Positions 53,351-64,000 of a DNA stretch of 64,000 bases are shown here, one piece after another; the stretch's first letter is position 1; each line of letters starts with the position of its first letter. A model generated the notes under the pieces. That model made no database searches and was not told the origin of the DNA. It saw only the letters and a program-made list of their open reading frames with translations. The stretch comes from Capsaspora owczarzaki ATCC 30864 (taxonomy: Eukaryota > Opisthokonta > Filasterea). Location: the NCBI RefSeq assembly GCF_000151315.2, contig NW_011887294.1:975951-1039950 (forward strand), read 5' to 3'. A program made the translations under genes and the position numbers.

Positions 53351-53458
53351 GGGCTGTTGGGTGAGCGGTTAAGCCGGTTGACTAGAATGGTCTTCTCAAC
53401 GAAGATCCTGATTATCAACTCCGATTTTCGGGCAGAGGTTCGAGTCCTCTACAGTCCG
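53351..53458 (+). tRNA. tRNA-Ser(AGA), second intron-containing copy
   Basis: Exons identical to the copy at 53030; anticodon AGA at 53384-53386. The 26-nt intron differs at several positions but keeps the hairpin formed by GGTCTT and AAGATCC. Followed by a T-run terminator. Confidence 0.95.
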
Positions 53459-53657
53459 TTGATTTTTTTGATTTTTCTGTTGCTTTTTTTTTTTTTTTTC
53501 AGTCCTTCCGTCCTCCTGCTTCTTTTTTTTTTCAACCAGCTTTCACTCACATTACACCCATCAACTACAAAAAGAAAAAGCATTCAAACGAAGTTGCATG
53601 ACGCTCGGAGCTGGGCAAAAACAAAAAAAACCCCTTCAATCCAAAAAAAAAAAAAAT

Positions 53658-53749
53658 CGCACTCGACAGGACTCGAACCTGTGCCCGAAACTCGGATTTG
53701 ATTTCGAGTCAAACGTAAGAATTGACATTAACCACTCTACCACGAGTGC
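53658..53749 (-). tRNA. tRNA-Ser(CGA) with 10-nt D-loop insertion
   Basis: Acceptor GCACTCG/CGAGTGC, anticodon stem TTTGA/TCAAA with loop CTCGAAA (anticodon CGA, 53704-53706), type II variable arm CCGAGTTTCGG and T-arm ACAGG-TTCGAGT-CCTGT. Relative to the AGA genes the D-arm has ten extra bases (TGTCAATTCT, 53718-53727) between the loop and the 3' D-stem strand; stem GTA/TAC is intact. 92 nt. T-run follows on the - strand. Confidence 0.92.
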
Positions 53750-53953
53750 GCTTTGATGACGACGCGGCTGGCCAATTGCTTACTCGATTAAATCCGCACA
53801 TTCATCCGAAATTGCAAGACGTTCTCATTTCTTCGCGACCTGGCAAGACCCCGCCGTTTCATTGATTCAACGGTATTGGACGGTTTTCCACTGCCAAACC
53901 AGGCCACCCACCAATGCGGATGACAGTCCCACTCTTTGTGCACAATTTTAGCC

Positions 53954-54946
53954 ATGGAACAGTACAAGCACGATTTCATCAAGCTGGCGCTCGAGTACGG
54001 CGTGCTCAAGTTTGGTCGCTTTGAGCTCAAGTCTGGCCGCATCAGGTATGTGACTACTCTTGGACCGCGGTGGAGGCAGAGGCAGAGTTGAGCGGGTGCA
54101 GGGAAGGCAAGGGAATCAACGAGCGTGCGATCGCTGTGGACTGTACAATGAACTCGCCGACACAAGGTGCTATCACCAACCCCCCTTCCCTGTGAACCCG
54201 CGAGTCGCATCCATCCACCCATCCATCCACTACTCCCCCCCCCATCGAAATTGCGGGATGCTCTGCACGCCGTGCTGCATCAGTAGACAATGACAGAAGG
54301 CGCACCTGGACAACGCAATCAGCTCACTCTGCTCATTCTCTGCAACAGCCCGTACTTTTTCAATGCTGGCCTGTTCAACACGGCCAAGGCACTCGCGCAG
54401 TTGGGCCGCGTGTACGCCTCCGCCATTGCCGACGCACAAAAGCGCGACGGCCTCCAGTTTGACGTGCTGTTCGGCCCGGCATACAAGGGCATCCCGCTGG
54501 CTGCGACCACCGCCGTTGCCCTGGTCGAGCACCACGACCAAGACACGCGCTTCTCCTTCAACCGGAAAGAGAAGAAGGACCACGGCGAGGGCGGCGTCAT
54601 TGTGGGCAGCCCGCTGGTCGGCCGCATTCTCGTTGTCGACGACGTGATTACCGCCGGCACGGCCATCCGCGAGTCGGTCGACATTATCAAGCACGCAGGA
54701 GCCTCGTTTGTCGGAGTTGTCATTGCGCTTGACCGCCAAGAGCGCGGCAAGGGCGAGCTGTCCGCCATCCAGGAAGTCCAGAACGAGTTTGGCGTCAAGG
54801 TGGTCAGCGTCGTCACCCTGGGCGACCTGATTGACTTCCTCAAGGCACAACAAGCAAGCGGCAACGGCGTTGCGTACGAGGGACTCACCCCCGAGACACT
54901 CGCGGCCGTCGAGGCGTACCGTGCCGAGTACGGCGTGAAGCTTTGA
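53954..54946 (+). CDS. Orotate phosphoribosyltransferase, stand-alone
   Basis: Converts orotate and PRPP to OMP in pyrimidine synthesis. Exons 53954-54045 and 54349-54946 join in phase (AG|C); 229 aa. Family signature pieces: [20 protein letters not shown] across the junction, [11 protein letters not shown], the flexible-loop region with [11 protein letters not shown] and the PRPP motif [13 protein letters not shown]. The length matches bacterial PyrE and fungal URA5 (about 215-230 aa). The protein ends AEYGVKL with a stop and no OMP decarboxylase follows, unlike the fused UMPS of animals. Lies between serine tRNA genes. Confidence 0.95.
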
Positions 54947-55290
54947 AAAGCTTTTGAGATATTTTTTTGTTTGTTTTCGAGCCTTTTTGTTGCGTTTCCA
55001 ATATAATCCTATACATCTATTTCAACGCTACAAACAAGAAGTAGTATCAATCGAGCTAGCAAAGCTGCGTGGAAGAGCAACGCGCACTTTTGTTCTCTCA
55101 ACGAAGCTGCTGAAAAAACCACTGCTTCTTGTTGCTTTAAGATTTTTATTATCTGAATGGTGAGCAACATGACAACGTATTTCATCCGCTCCAAGTTGCA
55201 AAGTGTCTATGTTCAAATTTCACAAGGAATAGCAAAAGTTGTACTGCACAAGTAATCTATCGTATACGCATTCGCCCCGCCAACTTTCAC
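54947..55290. other. Intergenic between OPRT gene and tRNA-Ser(CGA)
   Basis: 3' flank of the OPRT gene; nothing else seen. Confidence 0.5.
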
Positions 55291-55382
55291 GCACTCGTGG
55301 TAGAGTGGTTAATGTAAATTCTTACGTTTGACTCGAAATCAAATCCGAGTTTCGGGCACAGGTTCGAGTCCTGTCGAGTGCG
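55291..55382 (+). tRNA. tRNA-Ser(CGA) with 10-nt D-loop insertion, second copy
   Basis: 92 nt, differing from the 53658-53749 copy at only one base, in the inserted segment (TGTAAATTCT, 55313-55322). Anticodon CGA at 55334-55336. Long T-run follows as Pol III terminator. Confidence 0.92.
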
Positions 55383-55624
55383 ATTTTTTTTTCTTTCTGT
55401 TTTTTTTTTTTTTTTTTTTTTTTTTTGCATCCCACGCCTCGAACTTTGAGGACCTTTCCCCATTCTTACAACATACATCTCACCACATCACAAGTACACA
55501 ACCGAACGCCTTTTGTCTCCTTTTGTCTCATCGATTTGGCTCAGTCTTCAAATTCAGTCCATCGACGCTCTTTGCTTTTTCGTCTGCCTCCTCAGTCCGC
55601 CGTTTCGCCCTTGTTAACACATCC

Positions 55625-57044
55625 ATGTTTGTCGATTTGTGTGTTTCTGCACCTGCGACACAGTCCGATCGGCTGCAGTTCCGCCAGCACTTGACGTCGT
55701 GTGCGTAGACTCGAGTTGACACATGCTTCTGTCGCAGAGAGCACTCCTCACTCACTTCCAGCACTTGCATCGCACCTTTTGAATTACCACAGTTGGCTAT
55801 GGCGCAGTGGCATACAACCAGCGCTTTGCAGGGCGCATCGCCGTTGGCAAGAACGTTCCTCCACCCCCGTTTGTCCCTGCTGCTGCCGACGGAGTGCACG
55901 CACCAAGTAGTTCAAGTAGTACACCCACGTCCAATGCTGCTGCTGCTGCTGCGGCCAGCAACATAGCCTCAAGTCGCACTCGCTGGACTGCTGCAATCGC
56001 CGACCGACTCAAACAGACGCCAACTTCATCCATGCTGGAGCTGTCTCGCCTCACTGTGGTGATTGCCGACCAGCAAGATTGGGCAGGATATGTACGGTGC
56101 ATTGCGTTTTTGTTTTGCTTGACTGGCTCGATAAGGGGGATTGCAATGAGCGACAGGACCAACTTTGACTCGCTGCACTTTGACTTGCTGCGTGCAGTGC
56201 ACCAACTACCAGCAAGTCCTCAAAAACTACGACATTCTGGCCGTTCAACCGGAAACGGAAAAGCTGTTGCAGCAGTGCCTGCAGTCCAGCGAGGTGGACA
56301 TTATCACGCTTGACATGTCCAAGCGAACACCGTTTTTCATCAAGCATAGCATGGCGCGCGTTGCCCTTGAACAAGGGATTGTATTCGAGGTACGTGTAGC
56401 TGCCGTCAGTGAGCACTCGTCCAGGCCATAGCATGGCTTGCGACATGTGTGCTTCCTTTCTTTTTCGGTGCGTTGGGTTTTGGAAGCTAACCCACATTTC
56501 CCCCCCCCAAACCCTGTGCTCACAGCTCTTGTACACGGACGCCATCCGCAACTCTGAATCGCGTCGCTCGCTGATATTAAACGCACTATCCTTGATCCGG
56601 GCAACGAAAGGCCGAAACGTGATTCTCTCCAGCGGCGCGCAAAAACCGATCGAGCTGCGCTCACCTTACGACGTGATGAATCTTGGTCTCCTTTTCGGAC
56701 TCACCCACGAGCGTTCGCGCAATTGCTTGACATCCCTACCCCGCGGCGTTCTGTACCATGCCGAAACACGACTCACGACTGGTCTCTCTGCTGTTCGCAT
56801 CACTCCGCTCGCAGCAACCGCCGCGAAAGCCGACAAAGCTGGTTCCAAAAATGCTCCCTCCAGCAACGCTGCTGCTACCATGAAACCACTTGCCAACACT
56901 ACTGCAGCCAAAGGCAAGCGACCTATCAGGAGCACTTCTGCAAGCGGTGATGATGACGACGACGAAGACGAGGATGAAGACGTCAGCGACGACGAGGATG
57001 ACGATGATGATGATGACACTGACCAAACTCCGATGAAGCTATGA
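55625..57044 (+). CDS. RPP30: RNase P/MRP protein subunit p30
   Basis: TIM-barrel-like protein subunit of nuclear RNase P and MRP (tRNA 5' and rRNA processing). Exons 55625-55700, 55793-56091, 56198-56389 and 56526-57044 join in phase; 361 aa. Conserved blocks: MFVDLCV start, GYGAVAYN, DILAVQPETEKLLQ, VDIITLDMSKRTPFFIK, GIVFELLYTDAIRNSESRR, KGRNVILSSGAQKPIELR and SPYDVMNLGLLFGL. The C-terminus is a lysine-rich then strongly acidic (poly-Asp/Glu) tail beyond the usual family end. Ends 96 bp from the stop of the convergent importin gene. Confidence 0.95.
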
Positions 57045-57140
57045 TGCCGAGCGCAATTACGGCTTTTACTATGGAATTATTATATTTTTGCAATAATTAA
57101 CAAAACATTCTCAAGTAAAACACGAGTTCCCAGCACCTCG

Positions 57141-60100
57141 TTAAAACCTTGCGTGCCTCAGACTGGCCAGCTTGCGGAGTTCTGTATCCCATTCGTCTTC
57201 ATCCTCAGCGCTAGAATCAAACCAAGAGAAGAAAAAAAACACAATGCAATAGCAGTGTCAACGATGAGAATCACATTTACTCACGCAAAACCACACTCTC
57301 TCCGTTTTGCTCACCTCGTCAACGTTGCAATAGCTGCATCCGTTATCGCCGCAACTTGACTCGCGCCACCCAGCGATCCAGCATGCTGGGACTGCTCTTG
57401 TTGCTGTTGTTCCAGCATGGTCGCGACGTGTGCTTGCGCGAGCTGCAGCACCAGCGCCTTGTCCAAACGCGCACACTTGAACAGTGCCTCTGTGACAAGG
57501 CCCGTGTGTTCAACGCGCCACCGGCTGGCTTGAATGAGCCCGTGCAGCAACGTCGTGACGAGAAGCCCGAGGGTGCTCAGCTGGGAGGAGTCGCTTGCGA
57601 CAGAGTTGGCAATGGTAGGGCTCACGACGACCTGGCACACATTGCCAGCAGCAGCCATCAAGGAGGCCATCTGGTTGGCCACGGCGATCATGACGCTTGG
57701 CGAAATCAGGGAGCTGCTGCTCTGCTTGAGCATGGACGATTGCGTGCCATATTGCGAATCCACCGCAATCTGGACGAGATCCAACAATGGACCCACAAAT
57801 TGCAAGACTTCCAGGGTGAGCTGACGGTCGTCGACAGCCAGAGCCGCAAAGCCCAGCCGAATGGCTGCAAGGAGGGCATTGAACTGTGCCACCCCTTCCA
57901 CGACGCCGCTGCAAAGCACGTACACACAAAGCCGAGAGTCGAGAATGCACCGCGTGACGAGACGCAGCGTTTTGATGACAGCCTGCGCGTCCGACAGCAT
58001 GGCCGCATCGCCGACTCGAGGAATCGACGCAACAATGTGGACGACGCGGTCGACAAGACTCGCGAGAGCGTCCAGCAACTCGGTCGGACCCTCGCTCATC
58101 ATCCCCGGATCGACCAGCGCATCTGTGAACGACGGCACCGTCGCCACAAGCTCCATGACAAGGTCAAGCACGCAGTCCATCGGACACCACAGATGGCTCG
58201 CGAGCATTTGCGCAGCAATTGGATTGAGCGCGTCACCAAATTGCTGCTGCGCCTCAAGCAGACTGGCCTGCAGTGGGTTGGCAAGCACTTCCGCCAGCTT
58301 GCGCGCAATCACACTGACAAACAGCAAGCGACGCGCCTGGAGCGCCTTGAGCGCAGCAATCAAGCACCGGCACGCCTTTGTGACAAGCTTCTCAGCGGCC
58401 GTAATCGACAGCAAGGACGACGACACGAGCTGCGTCCCAAACGCCGCCGTCACCACGCGGCGATTCTCGCTCAGCGAAGGTAGCGCCACGTGAATGATTT
58501 GCAACAAGAGCGGCCAGCTTTCGGTCAGCACAGGAATGCACGGATGACTTGCGCTGCTGAGAAGAGTGGAGGACACTGGCGCACTTTCTTTAAACACGGC
58601 TTTGAGGCGACTCAGCAACACTGCCATGTCCTCGTGGGACGGCGCCTGCTGGTCGTCGATACCGGCACCCTTCGTTGTCGCTTCTTGCACATGGGAAAGA
58701 CTACCATTCTCGTCATCGTCATCATCATCATCAAGGACGACGACACTGTTGTTTGGGATCCGGTTGTGTGCCTGTTGATGGCGTTGCTGTTGCTGTCGCT
58801 GTGTTCGCCGCCCAATGAGACGGGTGCTGCGCACATCTCCCGTGAGGATTGGATGCTGCGCAATCTGCCCAATGATGGCACTGGAAATACTTGCAAACAA
58901 CTGCGAGCACAGCTCGTTGTTGCCAGCGGCACTTCCTTGTCCAGCCGCAGCGACCGAAATGACGGCCTTGACCAGTTGCACCACGCTTCGAGGATCCATG
59001 GCCATGGTGATTTCGGTCGAGTCAATGACCTGCATGAGGACTTCGACAAACGATAGCAAGCTGCGCTTTTGCTCAGAGCAGCCAATGCTAATCTTGGCGA
59101 TGCAGTTGGCAGCCAGCGACGTGACGACGCTGTTCTCGCGCTGCAGCACAAAGCGGATGAGTGTTTGCATGAGTCCAGCAAGCAATTCGTCCGGTAGATT
59201 ACGCGCAATCCACGTTTTCAGCGCAGCAAACAAGCGCAAGATGGTCGTGTACAGGGCCACGTCGACGCCAGCAGCCCCGACGGACTGGACGTTGTTCAAT
59301 AAAGCAACGCAGGATTGCACGAGCGAGTCCAACGGCACGGGATTGCGCTTGAAGGAGAGGTGCGGTGCCAGGCCTGCAAGGCCGTACAAGGCAGCCTCCA
59401 CCCAAGAGCAACCAGCAAGCAAAATTGGGCGACCGGCATCGCTGGTGGCAAACGGTGAGGAATACGGGACTGGCGTAGAGGTCGCCGCAAGCAGCAACTG
59501 CACCGAGAAGGCACTGGATGAGGTAATGGAGGGCACCAGCTGTGCCGGCTCGTTCTGGCCAGAGTGGCTGGCGCGGCTCGCATCGTCAAGCAGGAAAGTG
59601 GCGTCGACATGTTGGGCGAGCAAATGCATCAAATGCAAGCAGCAGGTGTCTGCGTCGACCACAGAGCGCGTGACAAAGGACATGAGATCTTGCGCGTCAA
59701 TTCGAAACTCCCGGAACGAGGATGACGGGTCGAGGAGCTCTCGCGCTGTGCCGACTGCTCGCTTTTCCATTGCAGAGGCTGGGTCGACCGAGTCGTCTTC
59801 CTCGACCAAAGGATCGGCTGACGCCATGTGTGAGACCAACGACGTGAGGAGAAAGCCAAGGCGGGGAAGCAACAGGCGGTCTGCGCGGCTGGAAACTGCA
59901 TCGGCGAGCTGATGCCAAAAGGCAAAGGTCAAACTGGCGGCTTCCGAGTCTGGATGAAAGCTGCACTCGAGGACGGCATCGACCAACGCGGTTGCCGACG
60001 CAAACTGCCATTCCTCCAGCACATCGCCAATTTCATCCACAGCAACGACGCTAGAGTCTGGTTGATTGGCGACGCTGCCAGTGTACGTGGCAATAGAGCT

Positions 60101-61698
60101 AAGCATGTCAATGTAGCTATCCGCAGCACCGGCGAGAATGCGAATCACCGCATTGCTCATGTCTCCATCGTCTTCAGCCACGGATTCGCGGTAAAGGTCG
60201 ACGAGGCGGAGGATGCGCGGAAGCAGCTCAGCGACCCACGGACGGTATCGAGCCACATGGCTCGTAGCCGAGCAGAGGGCTTTGATGGTATCGCTGGCGG
60301 GATCGAGAAGCTCTGGATGCTGCTGCAGGATGGCAAACGGGAAGGCAAATGCGGGAAACGCGGTGAAGAGGGATTGGTCCAGCGTGTACGGGGAAGGCAG
60401 CTTGCACAGCTGCAGCCACAAGCGCAAGCAAGTAAGTGTTGCGGTGGCCAACTCTCCGCCAACAGACAGCGAGCGAACAATCGAGCCCAGGGTGGCTGCC
60501 AAAGGCGTGGGCATGATGCTCTCCGCTGGCTGCGACGCAACCGCGGCAGAGATGGCCAACGCGAGCGTGCCCAGCGATGCAGTCTTCCCCAGCAGCACCA
60601 TCACCTCTGGGAAGGCCACTGTAAGGGCTTCGGTGGCCGCAGATCGCACGTGATCGGGAAGCGCCGTGTTCATGGGTGACGCCTCTTCAGCAATCTTGAT
60701 GAGCAAATCGACCATGCACGGCGCAGAGAGGAGCTGATCGAGGAGTGCAGTGGAAACAGACTCATCCAACGAGCCCAGACGTTGCTGTGCAATGTAAACG
60801 GGGTCGACTAGAAAGCCCGCGGTTTCGATCGTCTGCAGGAACGAATCCTGAAGCATGTCCGAGCCAAAGTCTCGCAGCAGCGACTCTAGCACGGCAGTGA
60901 CGTTACCGCTCGCAATGGCACAGTCGGCCAACGCAACCAATAGCTGAGTGCGAACCGTGGATGGGCCATTTCGATAGAGCCCGACCAATTGTGCCAAGTT
61001 TTGCGTGATCATGTTGAGGGCGTCTGGGGCAATTCCAGCAGCTTGCAGCCGTACCTTGAATGGAGATGCCCAAGCCACCGCCAAATCCAAATCCAAATCC
61101 AAAAACACAAAACCAAGACCACGTACATTGTTGCGCAATGAGTGAGTAACACTATGCCAAAACAAATGGACGTGGACAACAGATCCATCTCAGAATCAAA
61201 AACCACAACCCCCCTCTCCACCTTCTCAATCAGCAAAAATGCACGATCGACCACCATTTCTTTTTGTACCTTGTTCTTCAACATTTGAGCAGCAGTTACG
61301 CACATGTAAGCCTCAACACCCATGTTGATCGAGCGCAGCCGCGCAAGCGCAGCCGACACTGAGCTTGGCTGAGCGGCGGAGGCTGACGACGCGGATGATG
61401 CGCTGTCGACCACCGCTGCGAGAATCTGCAGAAAGTGAGGTGCATACGCCTGTAGCAGTGACACGCAGGACGACCACGCAGCGTCGTTGGCTTGGAACTG
61501 GGCGAGGTAGCCGAGGGCGCGCTCGAGCTCCATTGCAGACGATCCAGCCGCCTGCTGCGGTCCAAGCCCAGCCAACGGTGCTGGCGATGCCGAGCTGGAC
61601 GTATGTGCAACTCGATTGCGCAGGGCACCACCCGAGAAGGCAATCTCGAGGGCCGCGCGGAACTCGGCGTCCACGAGAGCCAACGCTGCGCCGTCCAT
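57141..61698 (-). CDS. Importin-beta family transport receptor, importin-13/transportin-3 like
   Basis: HEAT-repeat karyopherin for nuclear import (SR proteins in TNPO3, diverse cargo in IPO13). Exons 61270-61698, 57315-61054 and 57141-57210 join in phase; 1,412 aa from the ATG at 61698. The N-terminal RanGTP-binding region shows AWSSCVSLLQ and AYMCVTAAQMLKNKV followed by ALNMITQNLAQLV and TQLLVALADCAIA, the pattern of TNPO3/IPO13 (AAQTxKxK, QLxxALADLA). The rest is amphipathic helical repeats. It is about 450 aa longer than animal TNPO3/IPO13 (920-960 aa), partly through low-complexity and acidic inserts. A short last exon adds EDEDEWDTELRKLASL. Which of the two animal proteins is closer cannot be decided by eye. 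Confidence 0.82.
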
Positions 61699-62099
61699 CC
61701 CTCTCGTTCGTCTGGTATCTGTCTGTATGTCAAACTTGAGTGGAGTGGCAAAAAAATACAAAAAGAGTAGGACAAGAAAAAAAAAACCCCACAGACTGAT
61801 TGTCTGAGTTGATGCGATTCAATGCAGAACAAGTGAACAAGAAGAAGAAGAAGAAGCAGCTCAACCCAGGGTGATCATTGTGCCAATCGCTCCAACCGAT
61901 TCCCCCAAGTATCGATGGGCATAGCATGCAATAACCGTGCCATCATGCCATGCTTGTTATGTTGCGCATCTCAGCCAGTCTTTGATTTCATTTCTGAGTT
62001 TGTTCGTTTTCCGTTCTGCCTCGAGGTCGTCTCGAACCCGCACTCTCACTCGTTGACGCACCCTTACACACACACACACACATACATACGCAGCAAAGC
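61699..62099. promoter_or_regulatory. Divergent upstream region, importin / SNF5
   Basis: 401 bp between the two divergent start codons; contains a CA repeat near 62070-62084 and an A-run near 61781-61789. No gene seen; likely shared promoter region. Confidence 0.45.
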
Positions 62100-62302
62100 A
62101 TGTTTGCCTTGTCACAGACGGTGGCGCAGAACGGCTTGATACCGTTTGGCAGCACGGCTGTGCCATACATTGCATGTGCTGAGATTACATTGCAGCAATC
62201 AGGAGCAGTATCACCGTCACCATTGGGGCCATACAGTCACCCGTCCAAGCGATCGCAGTCGCATACATCGGTGAGCACTGCAGCGCGGCCAGAGCAGCAC
62301 CC

Positions 62303-62336
<34 letters not shown>

Positions 62337-63898
62337 AACGACAACGACGGCAGCGGCAAGGACGCTTTGACAGGTCGCAGCATTGCCGCTACGTCGGACA
62401 CGGCGCGCGATGCACACGCCGCACAGGCAAGACAAGGCTCGCCACGAAGCGAAACTACAGCCCCCGCCAGGCTGGACGACGAGGACGAGGAGGAAGCCGT
62501 CGCAGCATCATCGCGTCCAGCTCGACTGGCTGCTGCAGTCCCGACCGTGTCGCTGGTGGCTGCAGGCTCGCTCGCGCCACCTCGACTCGTGCCAATCAGA
62601 CTCGACCTTGAAATCGAAGGAATCAAGCTGCAAGACGTGTTCACTTGGGATCTCGGTGGTACGTGCTCTACATCACTAACTGAAGCGATTTCCCGCCAAT
62701 TCTTTGATTCTTGGTCCTCACACTCACTCTGCTGTTGCTTGGAATCATCTCCAATGACTCTCACGGAATCCATTTTCTTTTTACCTCCCCTGTGGTCGCG
62801 CATTGTCGCAGAAACGCAAACAACACCGCGACGCTTTGCTGAACTGCTCTGCGCCGAGCTTCGCTTGCCAACTCCCACCTTCGTCCCTGCCATTGAATCT
62901 GCGGTTCAGCAACAGCTCTTGGAATTTGCTGCTCTACCAATGCCTGATGTCGGCGGAGACCATCGCATCATGATTAAGGTATGTGGCATGAAGCATAACG
63001 TTTTTTTTTTTTTTTTGGTTTGCTTTGCCAACAATGCTAACTTTTGGCTTGCCATTCGATTTACGCCCCTGTTGTGTCGTCGAGCAGCTGAGCATACACA
63101 TTGGCAGCATTTCGCTACGAGACCAGTTCGAGTGGCAAACTAGCCCCTGGCTGAACGATCCAGAGGCGTTCGCCGTCAATTACTGCGCCGAGCTGGCTCT
63201 CGGTGGCGAGTTTATTTCGGCTGTTGCCCACAGCATTCGTGAACAATTAGTCGGTCACGCTCGGTTGCTGATGCACGGTGGCCAAAAAGGAGATGCTGGT
63301 AGGTGATGTTGGATTTTTGGAAGCCACTCCCGTCCATTGTTTTTGTCTCAACGATTTTTTTGTGTGTCTTTTTGTTGCCGCAGCGATCGCCCAGGGTCTA
63401 GTGCCTCCAATCAACGTTGTCTTCCGGCCAACAACACTGCTTAACGACTGGTCACCGCAAATAGAAATGCTATCGGAAACAGAAATGATGCGATTACGGC
63501 AGAATACCGAGCGCGAAACGCGGTACGGAGCTCGAGCGTGCTAATATTGAAGCAGCTCGTTTGTTGTGTGTTTGTTGCCAGTGTGTGGATGGCAAGCGAC
63601 ACGCACCTTGCAGCATATAGCATCCCCCACAATTGAAAACTTATGCTTCGACTTTGTGCTTTTTGACTTTGCTGCTCACACCACCCACAGACGGATACGA
63701 CGTTTGCAGAAAAAGCCCACTTCGGGTCACGAAGCTCAGCAGCCTACATTTTCCAGCACTCTGCCTCGCACACAGGCTGACATTGACGCTTTTCGGGAGC
63801 CGGTCGACGAGGACACTGTCTTTACACGCAGTGGGCGCCTGACTGGCCCTTCTCGGAATCGGGCCGGATACACTGGGTTCCGAAGCAAGCGCGGTTGA
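62100..63898 (+). CDS. SMARCB1: SNF5/SMARCB1 subunit of SWI/SNF remodeller
   Basis: Core subunit of BAF/SWI-SNF that contacts the nucleosome acidic patch. Exons 62100-62655, 62812-62978, 63088-63298, 63384-63522 and 63691-63898 join in phase; 426 aa. Both SNF5 repeats are clear: Rpt1 VPIRLDLEIEGIKLQDVFTW with TPRRFAELLCAELRLP, and Rpt2 IKLSIHIGSISLRDQFEW with NDPEAFAVNYCAELALGGEF and SIREQL. The N-terminus starts MFALSQTVAQNG, like the first residues of SMARCB1, but the winged-helix domain is not evident. A poly-Asp run (about aa 68-78) and another acidic linker precede Rpt1. The Arg-rich C-terminus (RIRRLQKK) may correspond to the acidic-patch-binding helix. Confidence 0.93.
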
Positions 63899-64000
63899 GC
63901 AAAAGTGCTTGTTAACACTGTCATGCTCCACCATAGCGTGCCCACGACGAGCGTTACCGTTGTTGTTGGCAGGAACTGAAAATTCCATGCCGAACAACTC

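Noticed and set aside
53225-53701. 158-aa + strand frame
   Set aside because: Runs through a tRNA-Ser(AGA) gene and into the antisense of tRNA-Ser(CGA).

Overview
The window is nuclear DNA of a unicellular eukaryote with a compact genome: about 20 protein genes in 64 kb, mostly short spliceosomal introns with GT-AG ends, the standard genetic code, long A/T homopolymers and GC-rich coding sequence. The gene content points to a unicellular holozoan (a relative of animals): an SH2 adaptor with tyrosine motifs, a C/EBP-like bZIP factor, a KDM7/PHF8-type demethylase, an FGD-type RhoGEF and a protein that reads as Spindly. A filasterean such as Capsaspora is my best guess; this is an inference from gene content, not a sequence match. 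Positions 46595-46694 are an assembly gap (N).

Layout. 1-646: first coding exon of S-adenosylmethionine decarboxylase (-), running off the left edge. 1092-2825: bZIP factor (-). 4428-6313: SH2 adaptor (-), 5' part not resolved. 8112-9105: Rolling-stone-like membrane protein (-). 10111-11394: divergent histone pair H2A.X (-) and H2B (+), each followed by the same 3' hairpin. 11930-20007: UBR3-type E3 ligase (+, 2,537 aa). 20223-24216: CAF-1 large subunit (-). 24362-26639: mitochondrial MMAA GTPase (+). 27043-29884: poly(A)-binding protein (-). 30176-32791: NhaC-type antiporter (-). 34714-39141: UBA/KA1 protein kinase (+). 39501-41459: Spindly-like dynein adaptor (-). 41722-46189: PHD-JmjC demethylase (-). 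46461-46779: unrecognised gene cut by the gap (-). 46861-50384: FGD-like DH-PH-FYVE-PH protein (+). 50621-52186: ketopantoate-reductase-like protein (+). 53030-55382: four serine tRNA genes around an orotate phosphoribosyltransferase gene (53954-54946, +). 55625-57044: RNase P subunit p30 (+). 57141-61698: importin-13/transportin-3-like protein (-). 62100-63898: SNF5/SMARCB1 (+).

Several genes act on chromatin (H2A.X, H2B, CAF-1, KDM7, SNF5), but nothing suggests an operon. Neighbours are simply packed, often head-to-head with 145-450 bp between starts (CAF-1/MMAA, H2A/H2B, importin/SNF5) or tail-to-tail with 100-400 bp between ends.

The most notable observations are: a Spindly-like adaptor that keeps the CC1 box, the Spindly motif and a C-terminal farnesylation-type CVQQ box; two tRNA-Ser(CGA) genes with the same clean 10-nt insertion in the D-loop; a histone 3' hairpin with an unusual 5-nt loop shared by H2A and H2B; two non-canonical GC-AG introns; and a JmjC gene whose reading frame is offset by two extra bases in one exon. 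No transposon, retroelement, viral fossil or CRISPR array was recognised.
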